From positions 1-64,000 of the forward strand of contig NZ_WHVV01000015.1 of NCBI RefSeq assembly GCF_009650995.1: DNA of 64,000 bases, given 5' to 3'. Positions within the stretch are counted from its first letter, which is position 1; each line of letters starts with the position of its first letter. The position numbers and the translations under genes are program-made. Origin of the DNA: Sporosarcina cascadiensis. GTDB taxonomy: Bacteria > Bacillota > Bacilli > Bacillales_A > Planococcaceae. A model generated the notes under the pieces. That model was not told the DNA's origin. It was given only the letters and a program-made list of their open reading frames with translations, and searched no databases. Shown here in pieces: positions 32,775 to 42,374 of the stretch.

Positions 32775-33893
32775 TTAGAACGTAGTACCGATATGCGGGA
32801 TCGCAAATTCTCCAAGTTCGTATTCTTCCAATGCAGTAAGTTCTCCAGAGCTTACTTGGATCAATTTCTCCAGCAGGACTTTTGTTTGCGTCATAGCATC
32901 CTGATGGTCGATGTAGAAATCCACATAATCCCGTGTTGTCTGACCATCATTCTGAGGTGCCAGGCTTATACAAGGTATGACATTAGATGTTGCCAGGACT
33001 CCCTCTTTAGACAGAATCAGAGCAACATTGCATCCCGCCGAGACGAAGTTAGAAAGAGTTTCCACAAGATTACCGGATGATTTCAGAAGGTATAATCCTT
33101 TATCTAACGGCTTTTCATTAATATCTAAAAGGGTTTGAAGTTGATTTGAACCTAATAAATTAGATTCCTCTAAAGCGATTTTCTTTTCTCTTTCGGAATA
33201 AGCAGAAAACCCGTAGGCTTCATTGCTTTCCCATCGACGCCGATTCAGTCCGTAGCTTAACTCCCACAATTCTTCCCTTGCATTCATATTCTCGGTTTTT
33301 TCTGCCAATAAATCACCACAAGGCTCCAAACTTTTGGTCAAACTACAAACAACCGTGGAATCTTCTTTCAGCAGCACACTTATTAAAGCGCTTACAACTG
33401 GTGCCGCAGCCTTTAAAGTCCGTTCGTCTACATCCACGGTGATGACTCCCACCTTCAGTTTAGATAGAGGAAGTTCTTCCCTTTTCTCTTGGGCAATTTT
33501 TTCTGACCATTCAGCAGCTATCGTGACACCTTTGGCAACAGTGTTAGCTCCGCCTGCCATCTGTTGTATACTGAATCCTTCAATCGGTTTCGTTTGAGGT
33601 ATAGCATCCAATAAGCCGGACACTTGATTGGTCTCACAGCCTAGGCCTATCAGCAGATTGCTATGAAAATTAGGATTTTCAGCTACTCCCGATAACATGC
33701 TTTTAGTAACCTTGAAATCATCACCCAATTGCGCACAACCATTTGAGTGAATGATCGGTACAGCGTCATCGACTCTGTTTGCGATTTCGTTCGTAACAGT
33801 ACTTGAGCAAATAACTGAACTGATAATACCTATATTATTTCTGGTTCCCGCCGATCCGTCGCTTCTCAGATAACCTTTAAAAGTATATGCCAT
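32775..33893 (-). CDS. Divergent second large-subunit UxaA-family protein
   Basis: A 372-residue protein of the same UxaA/GD_AH_C family as the gene at 31253. The N-terminal FKGYLRSDGSAGTRNNIGII is clear, as are IHSNGCAQLGDDF near 50 and GLGCETNQVSG near 85. The second half is more divergent, with LIQVSSGELTALEEYELGEFA at the C-terminus matching its paralogue. It lies 16 bases upstream of the small-subunit gene. Two large and one small subunit in one operon suggest a three-part enzyme or two enzymes sharing one SAF subunit (inference). Confidence 0.85.
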   Translation of the reverse strand: MAYTFKGYLRSDGSAGTRNNIGIISSVICSSTVTNEIANRVDDAVPIIHSNGCAQLGDDFKVTKSMLSGVAENPNFHSNLLIGLGCETNQVSGLLDAIPQTKPIEGFSIQQMAGGANTVAKGVTIAAEWSEKIAQEKREELPLSKLKVGVITVDVDERTLKAAAPVVSALISVLLKEDSTVVCSLTKSLEPCGDLLAEKTENMNAREELWELSYGLNRRRWESNEAYGFSAYSEREKKIALEESNLLGSNQLQTLLDINEKPLDKGLYLLKSSGNLVETLSNFVSAGCNVALILSKEGVLATSNVIPCISLAPQNDGQTTRDYVDFYIDHQDAMTQTKVLLEKLIQVSSGELTALEEYELGEFAIPHIGTTF

Positions 33894-34013
33894 AGCTGTT
33901 TCACCTTTCTTCCTCTAATCAAGGGAACAGGGCAGACGATCCCTCTGAAATACTGCCAGAATCACCCGCCCTGCTAGTTATTAATCAATCATCCGTTTAG
34001 ACAATATTACTCT

Positions 34014-34967
34014 TTAATTTGATACGCTCTTCTTATTTACCTGTGCTATACCAAGTCCTGCAGCCCCGAGTTCCGAGGTTTTTGCGTCTGGATAATAGCG
34101 TTCGATCATCTGAATTCCTAAGGAAGCTCTTCGTACACGTTCTTTGACCAAAGAATTATTCAAATCTTCAAATTGTTGGCCAGATGGATACACATCCGGA
34201 TGGTTGCTAAGCCCGAATTTTATGTATACGGGTGCAAGAACACGGATAATTTCCGGTATTTCGTAATACCGAAGAAAACCACCCATATTATCCGGCGCTT
34301 CAATATAAAGATCTATCGGCATATCAATCGCTTGGCGTATGGACGCCAGTTTAGACAGGGTCAATGCAGTTGGGACATTGTACGTATCTGCTCCAATATC
34401 TTGCATCAATTTTACAGAGACAGGGTTTGCAGAACCAATCTGAACTGAAGCCTTGACAATAAAATCTTCCGGCAGCTGGCCCGCTTTCTTCATTTCCTTT
34501 GTTAACAACAATAGACCCTCATCGGCCACTAGGGCACCGCGAAGTCCGAGATCAGCCCCACGCTTCAAGTCTTCCATAGCATAAACGAGCTGATCTGCAC
34601 CTTCATGACGGTTGCCGATTGACTGGCCGCCCGGAGTAAAAGGCTGCGCACTAATATCCCAAGTACCACGCGGGCCTACAAATAAGCTCAACTCGATGCC
34701 TCTTTCGGCAGTAAGTTCACACATTTCCCGTATTTCTTCATCTGTTTGCAGCATAATACCGCTTCCCTGGGAAATTCTATGGACTGTGATTCCAAGTCGA
34801 TCTAGTTCCTTAAGAGTTTCTTTAAGAGCAGTCGGCCCTTCAGTACTTGGAAGCTCAATTCTGTACTGCGCACCATCTGGGAACCTCTTTGTAGAGGTCG
34901 GTAATTCTCCAGAGTCGGAGGAGGGATATCCGAGGCCCTCCAAAAATTTCCGCGATTCATTCATCAT
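34014..34967 (-). CDS. TIM-barrel-like protein, possibly U32 peptidase-related
   Basis: A 317-residue soluble protein. Visible stretches are VHRISQGSGIMLQTDEEIRE near 80, SLFVGPRGTWDIS near 115, DQLVYAMEDLKRGADLGLRG near 145, KASVQIGSANPVSVKLMQDI near 190 and DLYIEAPDNMGGFLR near 230. The alternating alpha/beta pattern and the GADTYNVPTALTL region look like a TIM barrel related to the U32/collagenase-like group, but I cannot name the family firmly. It sits between the KGSADH and UxaA genes, so a role in sugar-acid metabolism (lyase or epimerase-like) is as likely as peptidase activity. Confidence 0.6.
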   Translation of the reverse strand: MMNESRKFLEGLGYPSSDSGELPTSTKRFPDGAQYRIELPSTEGPTALKETLKELDRLGITVHRISQGSGIMLQTDEEIREMCELTAERGIELSLFVGPRGTWDISAQPFTPGGQSIGNRHEGADQLVYAMEDLKRGADLGLRGALVADEGLLLLTKEMKKAGQLPEDFIVKASVQIGSANPVSVKLMQDIGADTYNVPTALTLSKLASIRQAIDMPIDLYIEAPDNMGGFLRYYEIPEIIRVLAPVYIKFGLSNHPDVYPSGQQFEDLNNSLVKERVRRASLGIQMIERYYPDAKTSELGAAGLGIAQVNKKSVSN

Positions 34968-35003
34968 AGTAAGTTCCCGCTTTCATATATAGAGTAAGGC
35001 CTT

Positions 35004-36470
35004 TCAGCCTTTAATAAATACTGTTTTAATTTCTGTGTAAAATTCCTGAGCTGCTTCTCCTTGTTCACGTGACCCGTAACCTGAGCTTTTCATTCCCCCA
35101 AACGGAGCCTGCAGTTCTACGCCCGCACTTTCAGCATTGATTCGTACCAACCCGGCTTCAATTTCATCAATGAACTCCATTAGTGAGCTGATATTAGATG
35201 TAAAAATCGAAGCACTTAGTCCGAATTTCGTATCGTTAGCGATTTTGATTGCTTCTTCGAGGCTGCCCGCTTCAATAAGCGCGATAACAGGGCCGAAAAT
35301 TTCCTCCTGTGCGATTCTCATATCCGCTGTGACTTCATCAAAAATTGCAGGTGTCAGATAAAAACCGTCATCGAATCCTTCTCCTTCAAGAACTTTGCCG
35401 CCAGCGATTAATTTCGCGCCTTCTGATTTACCGATTTCGATGTAATCCTTCACAGTATTAAATTGACTTTGACTCGCGCATGGACCCATCCAGATTCCTT
35501 CATTCAGGCCATTACCTACTGTGATTTTTTCCGTTTCCATTAACAATTTCTGTTTGAACTCTTCGTAAACAGCGCTTTCCACGACAACCTTGCTAGTAGC
35601 GGTACACTTTTGTCCAGTTGAACGGAATGCTCCGCTAATCACCGCTTCCACTGCACTGTCTAGATCTGCGTCTTTCATTACGATAACTGGGTTCTTCCCA
35701 CCCATTTCGACCTGATACTTTACGCCGCTTAGCGCAGCACCTTTAGCCACTGATTTCCCTACACCTTCAGAACCTGTGAACGATATCGCATTCAATGACT
35801 CATGATCGATAATGCCTTGTCCAATCACTGAACCAGAACCTACTATGAAGTTTAAAACACCCTCTGGCAAACCTGCTTTTGCAAAACATTCGACTATCTT
35901 TGCAGCAGTAACCGAAGCTTCTGTAGCCGGTTTAAACACAACAGTGTTTCCATAAACAAGAGCAGGTGCCAACTTCCAAATCGGAATAGCAATCGGGAAG
36001 TTCCATGGTGTGATGATCCCCACTACGCCTACAGGTACACGCTTCGTGAACATCAATGCGTCTTTATCAGAAGCTGGAATAACATCTCCATTCTTTCTCA
36101 TGCCCTCTCCCGCGTAGTACCTAAGGATTGCCACGCCACGTGCTGTTTCACCTTTCGCTTCTGGAAGTGTTTTCCCCATTTCGCGTGTAGCAGTTTCTGC
36201 AATCTCATCGATATTTTCCTCAATAACATCCGCCACTTTAAAAAGTAACTGACCTCTAGCGTGCTGACCAATTTTCCTCCAGGCACTTTTGGCGTTTTCT
36301 GCTGCTTTAAACGCTTTGTCCAAATCTTCCTGTATCGATTTTTGTACGTACCCTACTACCTCATTTTTATTCATTGGGCTAACGCTCTCCAACAGCTCGT
36401 TGGACTGTGATGAAACCCACTCATTGTTAATGAAGTTCTTAAATGTTGCACTATTGTTTTTTGTAACCAT
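35004..36470 (-). CDS. Alpha-ketoglutarate semialdehyde (2,5-dioxopentanoate) dehydrogenase
   Basis: A 488-residue aldehyde dehydrogenase. Catalytic features are the general base Glu in [18 protein letters not shown], the nucleophile Cys in GQKCTATSK and the [12 protein letters not shown] cofactor loop. The N-terminal FINNEWVSS and C-terminal [18 protein letters not shown] fit the Bacillus GucD-type KGSADH. It would oxidise 2,5-dioxopentanoate, the product of the FAH-family dehydratase upstream in the island, to alpha-ketoglutarate. ATG at 36470 with a GAGGAAAT site. It follows the second IclR gene by 26 bases. Confidence 0.88.
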   Translation of the reverse strand: MVTKNNSATFKNFINNEWVSSQSNELLESVSPMNKNEVVGYVQKSIQEDLDKAFKAAENAKSAWRKIGQHARGQLLFKVADVIEENIDEIAETATREMGKTLPEAKGETARGVAILRYYAGEGMRKNGDVIPASDKDALMFTKRVPVGVVGIITPWNFPIAIPIWKLAPALVYGNTVVFKPATEASVTAAKIVECFAKAGLPEGVLNFIVGSGSVIGQGIIDHESLNAISFTGSEGVGKSVAKGAALSGVKYQVEMGGKNPVIVMKDADLDSAVEAVISGAFRSTGQKCTATSKVVVESAVYEEFKQKLLMETEKITVGNGLNEGIWMGPCASQSQFNTVKDYIEIGKSEGAKLIAGGKVLEGEGFDDGFYLTPAIFDEVTADMRIAQEEIFGPVIALIEAGSLEEAIKIANDTKFGLSASIFTSNISSLMEFIDEIEAGLVRINAESAGVELQAPFGGMKSSGYGSREQGEAAQEFYTEIKTVFIKG

Positions 36471-36496
36471 TATAATTTCCTCCTCGTGATTTTAAA

Positions 36497-37282
36497 TTAT
36501 AGTACCTCTGTACCTTCAGCAACCTCTTGGTAACCTGCCAATCTTGATAACTTTGATGCAAGTATAATGATTTCATCTTTTGCATCTTCAAATTTTTCTT
36601 CCCAACTATTCGTGGGCATCGTAAAACTGATACCTGCTATTATATGCTTCTCAAAGTTATAGATGGGCGCAGCCACACAATGAAATCCAAGAGCCGACTC
36701 CTGATTTTCAACAGCATAGCCCTTAGCTCTTGCTTCTTTTACTTTGCAGTAAAGCTCTTCTATGCTAGAGGTCGTGTATTCCGTCTTTTTTTCCCACTTC
36801 TTAACGGGGAAAAGACACTCTATCTCTTCTGCTGTGTGATCAATTAATTGGATCTTACCGAGAGCAGAAGCGTAAGCCGGGAAACGCATTCCTGGTTCTG
36901 TAACTAGTTGGACTCTCGTCTCTGCTTCCACTTTGCCTAAGTACACTACGTTATTTCCTTCAAGCATGCCTAGTTGAATATGTTCCCGTATCCTCGTAAC
37001 AGCACTTTCAGCCTCCCTGTAAAAGCTCTGAATTAAATTAAACTGGCTCAAGTATGCCGAATTGAACATTCCGACGGTTGGGCCAAGGTTGTAGCAGCCT
37101 TTAGAAGATTTGATAATCCAACCTAATGTCTCCAGCGTGTTCAATAATGAAAAGAGGGAACTTTTATTGATATCCAATTTTTTCGATAAGTCGATTAAAC
37201 GCAATTCGTTTGGATGCTGACTGATTTCCTTCAAAATCCGATCTGTTCTTTCAATAGCAGGCACCCAATATTTCAAACTCAA
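36497..37282 (-). CDS. IclR-family transcriptional regulator 2
   Basis: A 261-residue IclR protein. The N-terminal winged helix (ELRLIDLSKKLDINKSSLFS, then LLNTLETLGWI) precedes the effector domain with MRFPAYASALGKIQL near 130 and KGYAVENQESALGFHCVAAP near 195. The TTG start at 37282 follows GAGGAGG. It probably controls the genes downstream (KGSADH through UxaA) and itself. The perfect palindrome at 37512-37529, upstream of its start, is a candidate operator. Confidence 0.9.
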   Translation of the reverse strand: MSLKYWVPAIERTDRILKEISQHPNELRLIDLSKKLDINKSSLFSLLNTLETLGWIIKSSKGCYNLGPTVGMFNSAYLSQFNLIQSFYREAESAVTRIREHIQLGMLEGNNVVYLGKVEAETRVQLVTEPGMRFPAYASALGKIQLIDHTAEEIECLFPVKKWEKKTEYTTSSIEELYCKVKEARAKGYAVENQESALGFHCVAAPIYNFEKHIIAGISFTMPTNSWEEKFEDAKDEIIILASKLSRLAGYQEVAEGTEVL

Positions 37283-37511
37283 CCTACTAACCTCCTCGCC
37301 TATCGGTTCTCTATAGTAAACCTAGTTTACTTTATAAAACCTTAAAACAACCTTATCACAAGCAAACTGCAGTTACAATTACTTCAACGTTTTTATATTC
37401 TAAATACTCAATTTCCTACTATTTATTTTAATTTAGGCTGCTCAATAAAATAGAAGAACTATTTACTAACCAGGATTTAGAAATGAAAAGATTATTATTG
37501 TAACTACATAA

Positions 37512-37529
37512 TTCAATTCTAGAATTGAA
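37512..37529. promoter_or_regulatory. Perfect 18-bp palindrome upstream of iclR-2
   Basis: TTCAATTCTAGAATTGAA is a perfect dyad in the 255-base gap between iclR-2 and the preceding Ldh gene. IclR-family operators are of this size. It could alternatively aid termination of the Ldh gene, since it lies nine bases from that stop codon. Confidence 0.5.
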
Positions 37530-37537
37530 CATTTTTC

Positions 37538-38548
37538 TTAAGTTCTTATCAAAAAATCATAAAGTTTTTTATCTACCTCAATACCTTCTTGAGCAGACCT
37601 TTTTTCATGTTCAAGTGATCTTTCTCCAGGGATGTATACTTTAGAATGACCCGGTGCTGGTTCTAACGCATGCAGTTCATCGACGAATTGCTTCATCATA
37701 CCGAGGAAGTACTCCTTTCCAACAAAGAATTCAGGATTGATGGCAAGAAAGAACTGACCGAGTCCTCTATATTCTTTTAAATCACCGTACATTGGCGTTA
37801 TATGCTTGCCAAATTCAGCACCTGCTAAGATTCCTGAGAGTACATCTACGACGATAGCCAATCCATAACCTTTTGCTCCACCCATTGGCTGTAAAGCTTT
37901 TACCTCTGCCGGATCTTCTGTTGGCACACCGTTTTCATCAAGACCCCAGTCTAATGGGATTTTGTTACCCTTCTCTTTTTCAATCATAACCTTACCGAAT
38001 GCCACTTGACTCGTTGACATATCCAGTACGATTGGCGAGTTTTCATGCGGGATACCTACAGCTAGAGGATTGGCTCCAAGAAACGCTTTTTTAGCTCCAT
38101 AAGGCGCAACGAGAGCATCTGCCTGTGCAAGTATGATTCCAATCACACCTTCCTCGGCTGCTTGATTTGCATAGAAGCCCAATGCGCCTGAGTGGCTGGA
38201 ATTCGAAGCGATGGCGACACCGATGCCATTTTTCTTGGATGTGGAAATCGCTTCCTGCATGGCAGTTTTTGCAATCACATGGCCGAGTCCATTGTCGCCG
38301 TCTACTTTTGTAATGACGTCATTAACAGCTTCAATAGATATATTTGCAAACCTATTAATACCTCCATTTTGTATTCTCTCGATATAATGCTGCAATCGCA
38401 TGATGCCATGCGATTTAACGCCGCGTTTGTCTGCAAATGCCAACACCTCGGCCACTATTTCCGCATGAGATTGCGAGACACCATTTTCCAGCAGGCGTTT
38501 TGCGATAAGCTGTTCAAATTGTTTTGCCACGATGTTTACTGTTTCCAC
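37538..38548 (-). CDS. Ldh-family (malate/L-lactate/ureidoglycolate-type) dehydrogenase
   Basis: A 336-residue member of the type 2 malate/L-lactate dehydrogenase family. Motifs include KSHGIMRLQHYIERIQNGGI near 50, SNSSHSGALGFYANQA near 115, FLGANPLAVGIPHENSPIVL near 155 and the GGAKGYGLAI cofactor loop near 220. Enzymes of this family reduce 2-keto acids with NAD(P)H. In this island it may reduce a keto-acid side product. The GTG start at 38548 is supported by AAGAGGG six bases upstream; upstream ATGs lack sites. An inverted repeat (AGAGATAT / ATATCTC) lies in the leader at about 38573-38602. Confidence 0.88.
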   Translation of the reverse strand: METVNIVAKQFEQLIAKRLLENGVSQSHAEIVAEVLAFADKRGVKSHGIMRLQHYIERIQNGGINRFANISIEAVNDVITKVDGDNGLGHVIAKTAMQEAISTSKKNGIGVAIASNSSHSGALGFYANQAAEEGVIGIILAQADALVAPYGAKKAFLGANPLAVGIPHENSPIVLDMSTSQVAFGKVMIEKEKGNKIPLDWGLDENGVPTEDPAEVKALQPMGGAKGYGLAIVVDVLSGILAGAEFGKHITPMYGDLKEYRGLGQFFLAINPEFFVGKEYFLGMMKQFVDELHALEPAPGHSKVYIPGERSLEHEKRSAQEGIEVDKKLYDFLIRT

Positions 38549-38708
38549 ATATAACCCTCTTTTCATAAGCAAAAGAGATATCTATAATTAAATAAATATC
38601 TCCTCTTATAAGTGAATTCCAGATAAGTATAAGCAATTATTAACAAGGTAAAGATGTATATCTTAAATCAAAGTTTCACAGATAATAACCCTATCAACAG
38701 TTTTATCT

Positions 38709-39668
38709 TTATACAACCTGGTAAGTCGGTGCCAGTCCAAGTAATACCTCCACCACATTTCTCGCTGCCTTAGTTCGTAGCTCTTCTACCGCTTCAACTG
38801 AATAGAAAGCGCTGTGAGGAGTAATGTAGACATTAGAAAAATCCAACAGCTCATGATCTTTTGGAATAGGTTCGAATTCGACAACATCAAGTGCAGCTCC
38901 CGCGATCTTACCAGTGCGCAAACCTTCAATCAGCGCCTCCGTCTCAATAATTGGACCTCTTGCTGTATTCAGAATAAAGACACCATCTTTTAACTCATTG
39001 ACGTTTCCGCGGTTGATTAAATGGTATGTATCCTTAATGAGTGGAACATGAAGTGAAATCACATCAGACTTTGTTATCGCTTCCTTTAGATCGACTTTTT
39101 TCACCCCGTACTTTTTCATTTCCTCAGCCGATACGAAAGGATCATATCCTACTAAAGAAAAGCCAAGCGGCTGAACTTTTTCAACCACCCGTCTCGGAAT
39201 TTTTCCGAACCCAATCACCGCAAATACACGATCTGTGAAACGATAGACAGGCGGGCTTATACTAAAATCCCAAATACCATTTTTCACGGAGTTATTCAGT
39301 TCTACAATCTTTCTGGACCAGGCCATCAAGAGTGCTACTGCATGATTGGAAACTTCTTCAATTCCGTAATCAGGCACATTACATACGGTAATGCCCTTTT
39401 GCTTCGCTACGTCGAGGTCTATTGTGTCCACACCTACTCCGTACCTTGATATGACCTTACAATTTCCCAGCTCATTCAGGACAACAGCATTTAATGGTGC
39501 GTATTGATTAATGACCGCGTCTGCATCTTTCGCAACGTCAATCACCTCTTGCTCTGTGCGGCATTGAGCTTTCACAAAGTTGATGTCGAGACCACTTTCT
39601 GCAAAAACCTTTTCTTCGTAATCCAATTCATCAAACTCATAGTCAGTTATAACAACTTTAAAAGTCAT
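38709..39668 (-). CDS. D-isomer-specific 2-hydroxyacid dehydrogenase (CtBP-like)
   Basis: A 319-residue protein. The cofactor loop reads VIGFGKIPRRVVEK (the family norm is GxGxIG, here GFGKIPR as in CtBP-like members). Catalytic Arg is in LNTARGPI, Glu in VVEFEPIPKD and His in YITPHSAFYS. It would reduce a 2-keto acid or glyoxylate-type product, or oxidise a D-2-hydroxy acid. The ATG at 39668 (MTFKVV) is preferred over the upstream start at 39692. It lies between the Ldh-family and DapA-like genes of the island. Confidence 0.9.
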   Translation of the reverse strand: MTFKVVITDYEFDELDYEEKVFAESGLDINFVKAQCRTEQEVIDVAKDADAVINQYAPLNAVVLNELGNCKVISRYGVGVDTIDLDVAKQKGITVCNVPDYGIEEVSNHAVALLMAWSRKIVELNNSVKNGIWDFSISPPVYRFTDRVFAVIGFGKIPRRVVEKVQPLGFSLVGYDPFVSAEEMKKYGVKKVDLKEAITKSDVISLHVPLIKDTYHLINRGNVNELKDGVFILNTARGPIIETEALIEGLRTGKIAGAALDVVEFEPIPKDHELLDFSNVYITPHSAFYSVEAVEELRTKAARNVVEVLLGLAPTYQVV

Positions 39669-39732
39669 GATCGCTCCACTCTCCCTATTCAAAAATTTAG
39701 TATATATAGAACATTGGGAAATTCCACACTAA

Positions 39733-40656
39733 TCAGTATAAACTTCCGGCTTCCCGGTTGTTGTACTCCGTAATAATCGCTTTCACTTTGTCAGATAAGT
39801 AAGGTTCACTGTTTATGAATGGCTTTCGGTAACCAACCGGATTATCTCTGAACCAACGTTCATGAACAGCCAATTTCATCGTAAGAAAAAATGAAGGATG
39901 TAAACTGTAAATATTCATTAATTCACAGAGTATAAGATGGTTGCTCTTAATTTCAGTAAAATCTTCTTTTTGTACAGCATTATAAAGATCTACAGAGACC
40001 TCTGGCAGAAATACTGACGATCCATTAATACTCCCTGAAGCGCCAGAAAGCTGGGCATCCAGCAAATGTTCATCAAAAGCACTATATACATGAAAATTAT
40101 CTGTCATTCTTGCCACTTCATCAATTACCAACCGGATGCGTGCCATACTACTTACCGTTTCTTTAATTCCACGAATATTCTTTAGTTCTCTTGAAAGCCT
40201 TTTCACTACGTTTATAGGAATTTCCTGGCCAGTTAGCTGCGGAATATTATATAGATATAAATCGATAGACAACGATTCAGCAACGTCACGAAAGTAGGTA
40301 TACATCTGTTCATCAGACGTTTCCCAGTAAAACGGGTTTACGACTAATACCCCTTCTGCACCTAGTTCCTCGGCAAACTTTGATAAGTTTATTGTCTCTT
40401 CAATAACTGTTCCGCCTGTTCCAACTAAAACAGGGATACGACGACCTATATAAGGAAGGATTTCTTTTAAGTAATCTTTTTTCTCTTCCATTGAAAAGTG
40501 GGGGAATTCCCCTGAACTTCCTAATAGAACAATGCCGTGTACACCGCGCTCGATAAGTTTATCTATCATCTTCTTGTTTTTACATATATCAATTTGGCCG
40601 TCTTCTTTTAATAATGTCACTACTGGAGAAATAATACCCTTCATTGACTTTGCCAC
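39733..40656 (-). CDS. DapA-family aldolase/dehydratase 2
   Basis: A 307-residue TIM barrel of the dihydrodipicolinate synthase superfamily. It shows LLGSSGEFPHFS (the pyruvate-binding loop with SSGE instead of TTGE), LYNIPQLTGQEI with the catalytic tyrosine and IRGIKETVSSMARI with the Schiff-base lysine. In the island it is a candidate 2-keto-3-deoxy-acid aldolase giving pyruvate and an aldehyde. That would be an aldolytic alternative to the dehydration route of the FAH-family neighbour. ATG at 40656. Confidence 0.88.
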   Translation of the reverse strand: MAKSMKGIISPVVTLLKEDGQIDICKNKKMIDKLIERGVHGIVLLGSSGEFPHFSMEEKKDYLKEILPYIGRRIPVLVGTGGTVIEETINLSKFAEELGAEGVLVVNPFYWETSDEQMYTYFRDVAESLSIDLYLYNIPQLTGQEIPINVVKRLSRELKNIRGIKETVSSMARIRLVIDEVARMTDNFHVYSAFDEHLLDAQLSGASGSINGSSVFLPEVSVDLYNAVQKEDFTEIKSNHLILCELMNIYSLHPSFFLTMKLAVHERWFRDNPVGYRKPFINSEPYLSDKVKAIITEYNNREAGSLY

Positions 40657-40692
40657 CTTCTATGCTCTTATGCGTTTGTTAAACTAGACTTC

Positions 40693-41565
40693 TCATCTAA
40701 CTGCACTGACACCATTTCTTAATACACCTATTTTGCTACTGGAAATTTCGATTGTATCGCCTTCTTGCAAAGTGAACTCATTCGGCGGCACGATACATGT
40801 TCCTGTCATTAGTGCAGTGCCTGGTAAAATATCATTCTCAAAAACAAGATAATGAACGAGTTCCTCCAATTTACGTTTCAATTGATTGACATAGGCCGTG
40901 CCTTCGAACTTCTGCTCTCCTCCTCGTAAGATTTTGCAAGTAATATCGATTGAATAAGGATCTTCGATTGCTTCAGGCATTAAAATCGCCGGACCAATTG
41001 AGCCGGAGTTTTTCCACATCTTGGCTTGCGGTAAGTATAATGGATTTTCACCTTCAATATCACGACTACTCATATCATTTCCGAGTGTATATCCAATGAT
41101 CTCCTCTTTCTCCCCTATGATCAATGTCAGTTCAGGTTCAGGTATCTGCCAATTTGAATCACTTCGAATATAGACATCTTCATTTGGTCCAATGATTCTG
41201 CGTGCTGTAGACTTGAAGAAGATTTCCGGTCGCTCTGCATCATAAACTAAATCATAAAATGTCTGTTTCTGCTCTGCCTCTTTCTTCGTTTCGAAATTTC
41301 TTGCTTCTCTGCTTTTTTGGTATGTAACTCCTGCAGCCCAAATTTCTTCAGGCAAAATAGGAATGCTAAGATCGAGACTTTCTAAGCTCAATTCACTTTT
41401 ATTTAAACCTTCTCTCTTAATATATTGGTCTGCTGTAAGATTGGAATCTTTTAGTTTATAGTAAAAGTCCGTATAGTTATCTTCCTTGATTACATATACA
41501 TCCTGCTGTGACGTAACTAATGCTGACTTGATACTACCTTTTTCATGAAACTTTATATATCTCAT
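40693..41565 (-). CDS. FAH-family 2-keto-3-deoxypentonate dehydratase candidate
   Basis: A 290-residue protein of the fumarylacetoacetate hydrolase fold. Metal ligands are the two Glu in IPEPELTLIIG and the Asp in YTLGNDMSSRDIEGENPLYL. The SRDIEGENPLYLPQAK stretch is close to known 2-keto-3-deoxy-D-arabinonate dehydratases (KdaD) rather than to classic FAH hydrolases. The C-terminal FENDILPGTALMTGTCIV is the usual closing region. Together with the IlvD/Edd dehydratase and KGSADH it completes a Weimberg-type route (inference). ATG at 41565, AAAGGAG site. Confidence 0.85.
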   Translation of the reverse strand: MRYIKFHEKGSIKSALVTSQQDVYVIKEDNYTDFYYKLKDSNLTADQYIKREGLNKSELSLESLDLSIPILPEEIWAAGVTYQKSREARNFETKKEAEQKQTFYDLVYDAERPEIFFKSTARRIIGPNEDVYIRSDSNWQIPEPELTLIIGEKEEIIGYTLGNDMSSRDIEGENPLYLPQAKMWKNSGSIGPAILMPEAIEDPYSIDITCKILRGGEQKFEGTAYVNQLKRKLEELVHYLVFENDILPGTALMTGTCIVPPNEFTLQEGDTIEISSSKIGVLRNGVSAVR

Positions 41566-41579
41566 TTTTAGTTCTCCTT

Positions 41580-42341
41580 TTAGTTTAGATTAGCCCCTAA
41601 TTCTTGGGATATACTGTCTACACATATTTTCAGCAACTCTAAGTGCTTCAACTCTATTTCTTTAGTGAAGGTACTTTTCGGTGTCGATACACTGACTGCA
41701 GCGACCACACTGTTTGTATGATCATATATCGGCATGGCAAAACAGATTATTCCATACTCATTTTCTTCATCATCAACTGCATAGCCGTTCTCCTTAACAT
41801 GTACGAGTTCTTCTAGATAATCAGCCCGATTTAAGATTGAATTATCTGTTGCTTGAATGAACTCGTAGCCATCCAATAATTGATTTAAACTACTGTCAGG
41901 TAAGTAGGCTGCCAGTACTTTTCCAACCGCACTACAATGCAGAGGGACTTTTCTGCCAATCCTAGAATAAATCACAAGTGTATTATGTCCGTTAATTTTA
42001 TCTATATAGATTGCTTCTTTGTCCAATAACTTCACTAAATGAACTGTTTCATTTGTCGCTTTATTCAATATTTGTAAATGTCTTGATGCCGCTGTTTTTA
42101 TGTCCAACTGGCTGAGCAACAGATTTCCCCGTTCATATAGTTTCCAACCCAATGAATAATCTGCAGTTTCTTCATCTTGGGCAATATATCCGTATTCTTT
42201 CAATGTTTTCAATAGCGCATGAACGGTACTCTTATTAAGCTCTACCTTTGCACTTATTTCCTTTATGCTAAGCTCTTTATTTATTTCATCGAAAACTTCC
42301 AAGATCTTAATTGCTCTCACTACTGACTGAACAAGCCCCAT
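41580..42341 (-). CDS. IclR-family transcriptional regulator 1
   Basis: A 253-residue IclR protein starting MGLVQSVVRAIKILEVF after a GGTGATAGAG site. Winged helix: ELSIKEISAKVELNKSTVHA, LLKTLKEYGYIAQ. Effector domain: PLHCSAVGKVLAAYLPD near 150 and NGYAVDDEENEYGIICFAMP near 205. It sits inside the operon between the IlvD/Edd and FAH genes, so it is probably a local regulator sensing a pathway intermediate such as a keto-deoxy acid. Confidence 0.9.
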   Translation of the reverse strand: MGLVQSVVRAIKILEVFDEINKELSIKEISAKVELNKSTVHALLKTLKEYGYIAQDEETADYSLGWKLYERGNLLLSQLDIKTAASRHLQILNKATNETVHLVKLLDKEAIYIDKINGHNTLVIYSRIGRKVPLHCSAVGKVLAAYLPDSSLNQLLDGYEFIQATDNSILNRADYLEELVHVKENGYAVDDEENEYGIICFAMPIYDHTNSVVAAVSVSTPKSTFTKEIELKHLELLKICVDSISQELGANLN

Positions 42342-42374
42342 CTCTATCACCTTTTCATAGCTAGTTAGCAATTA

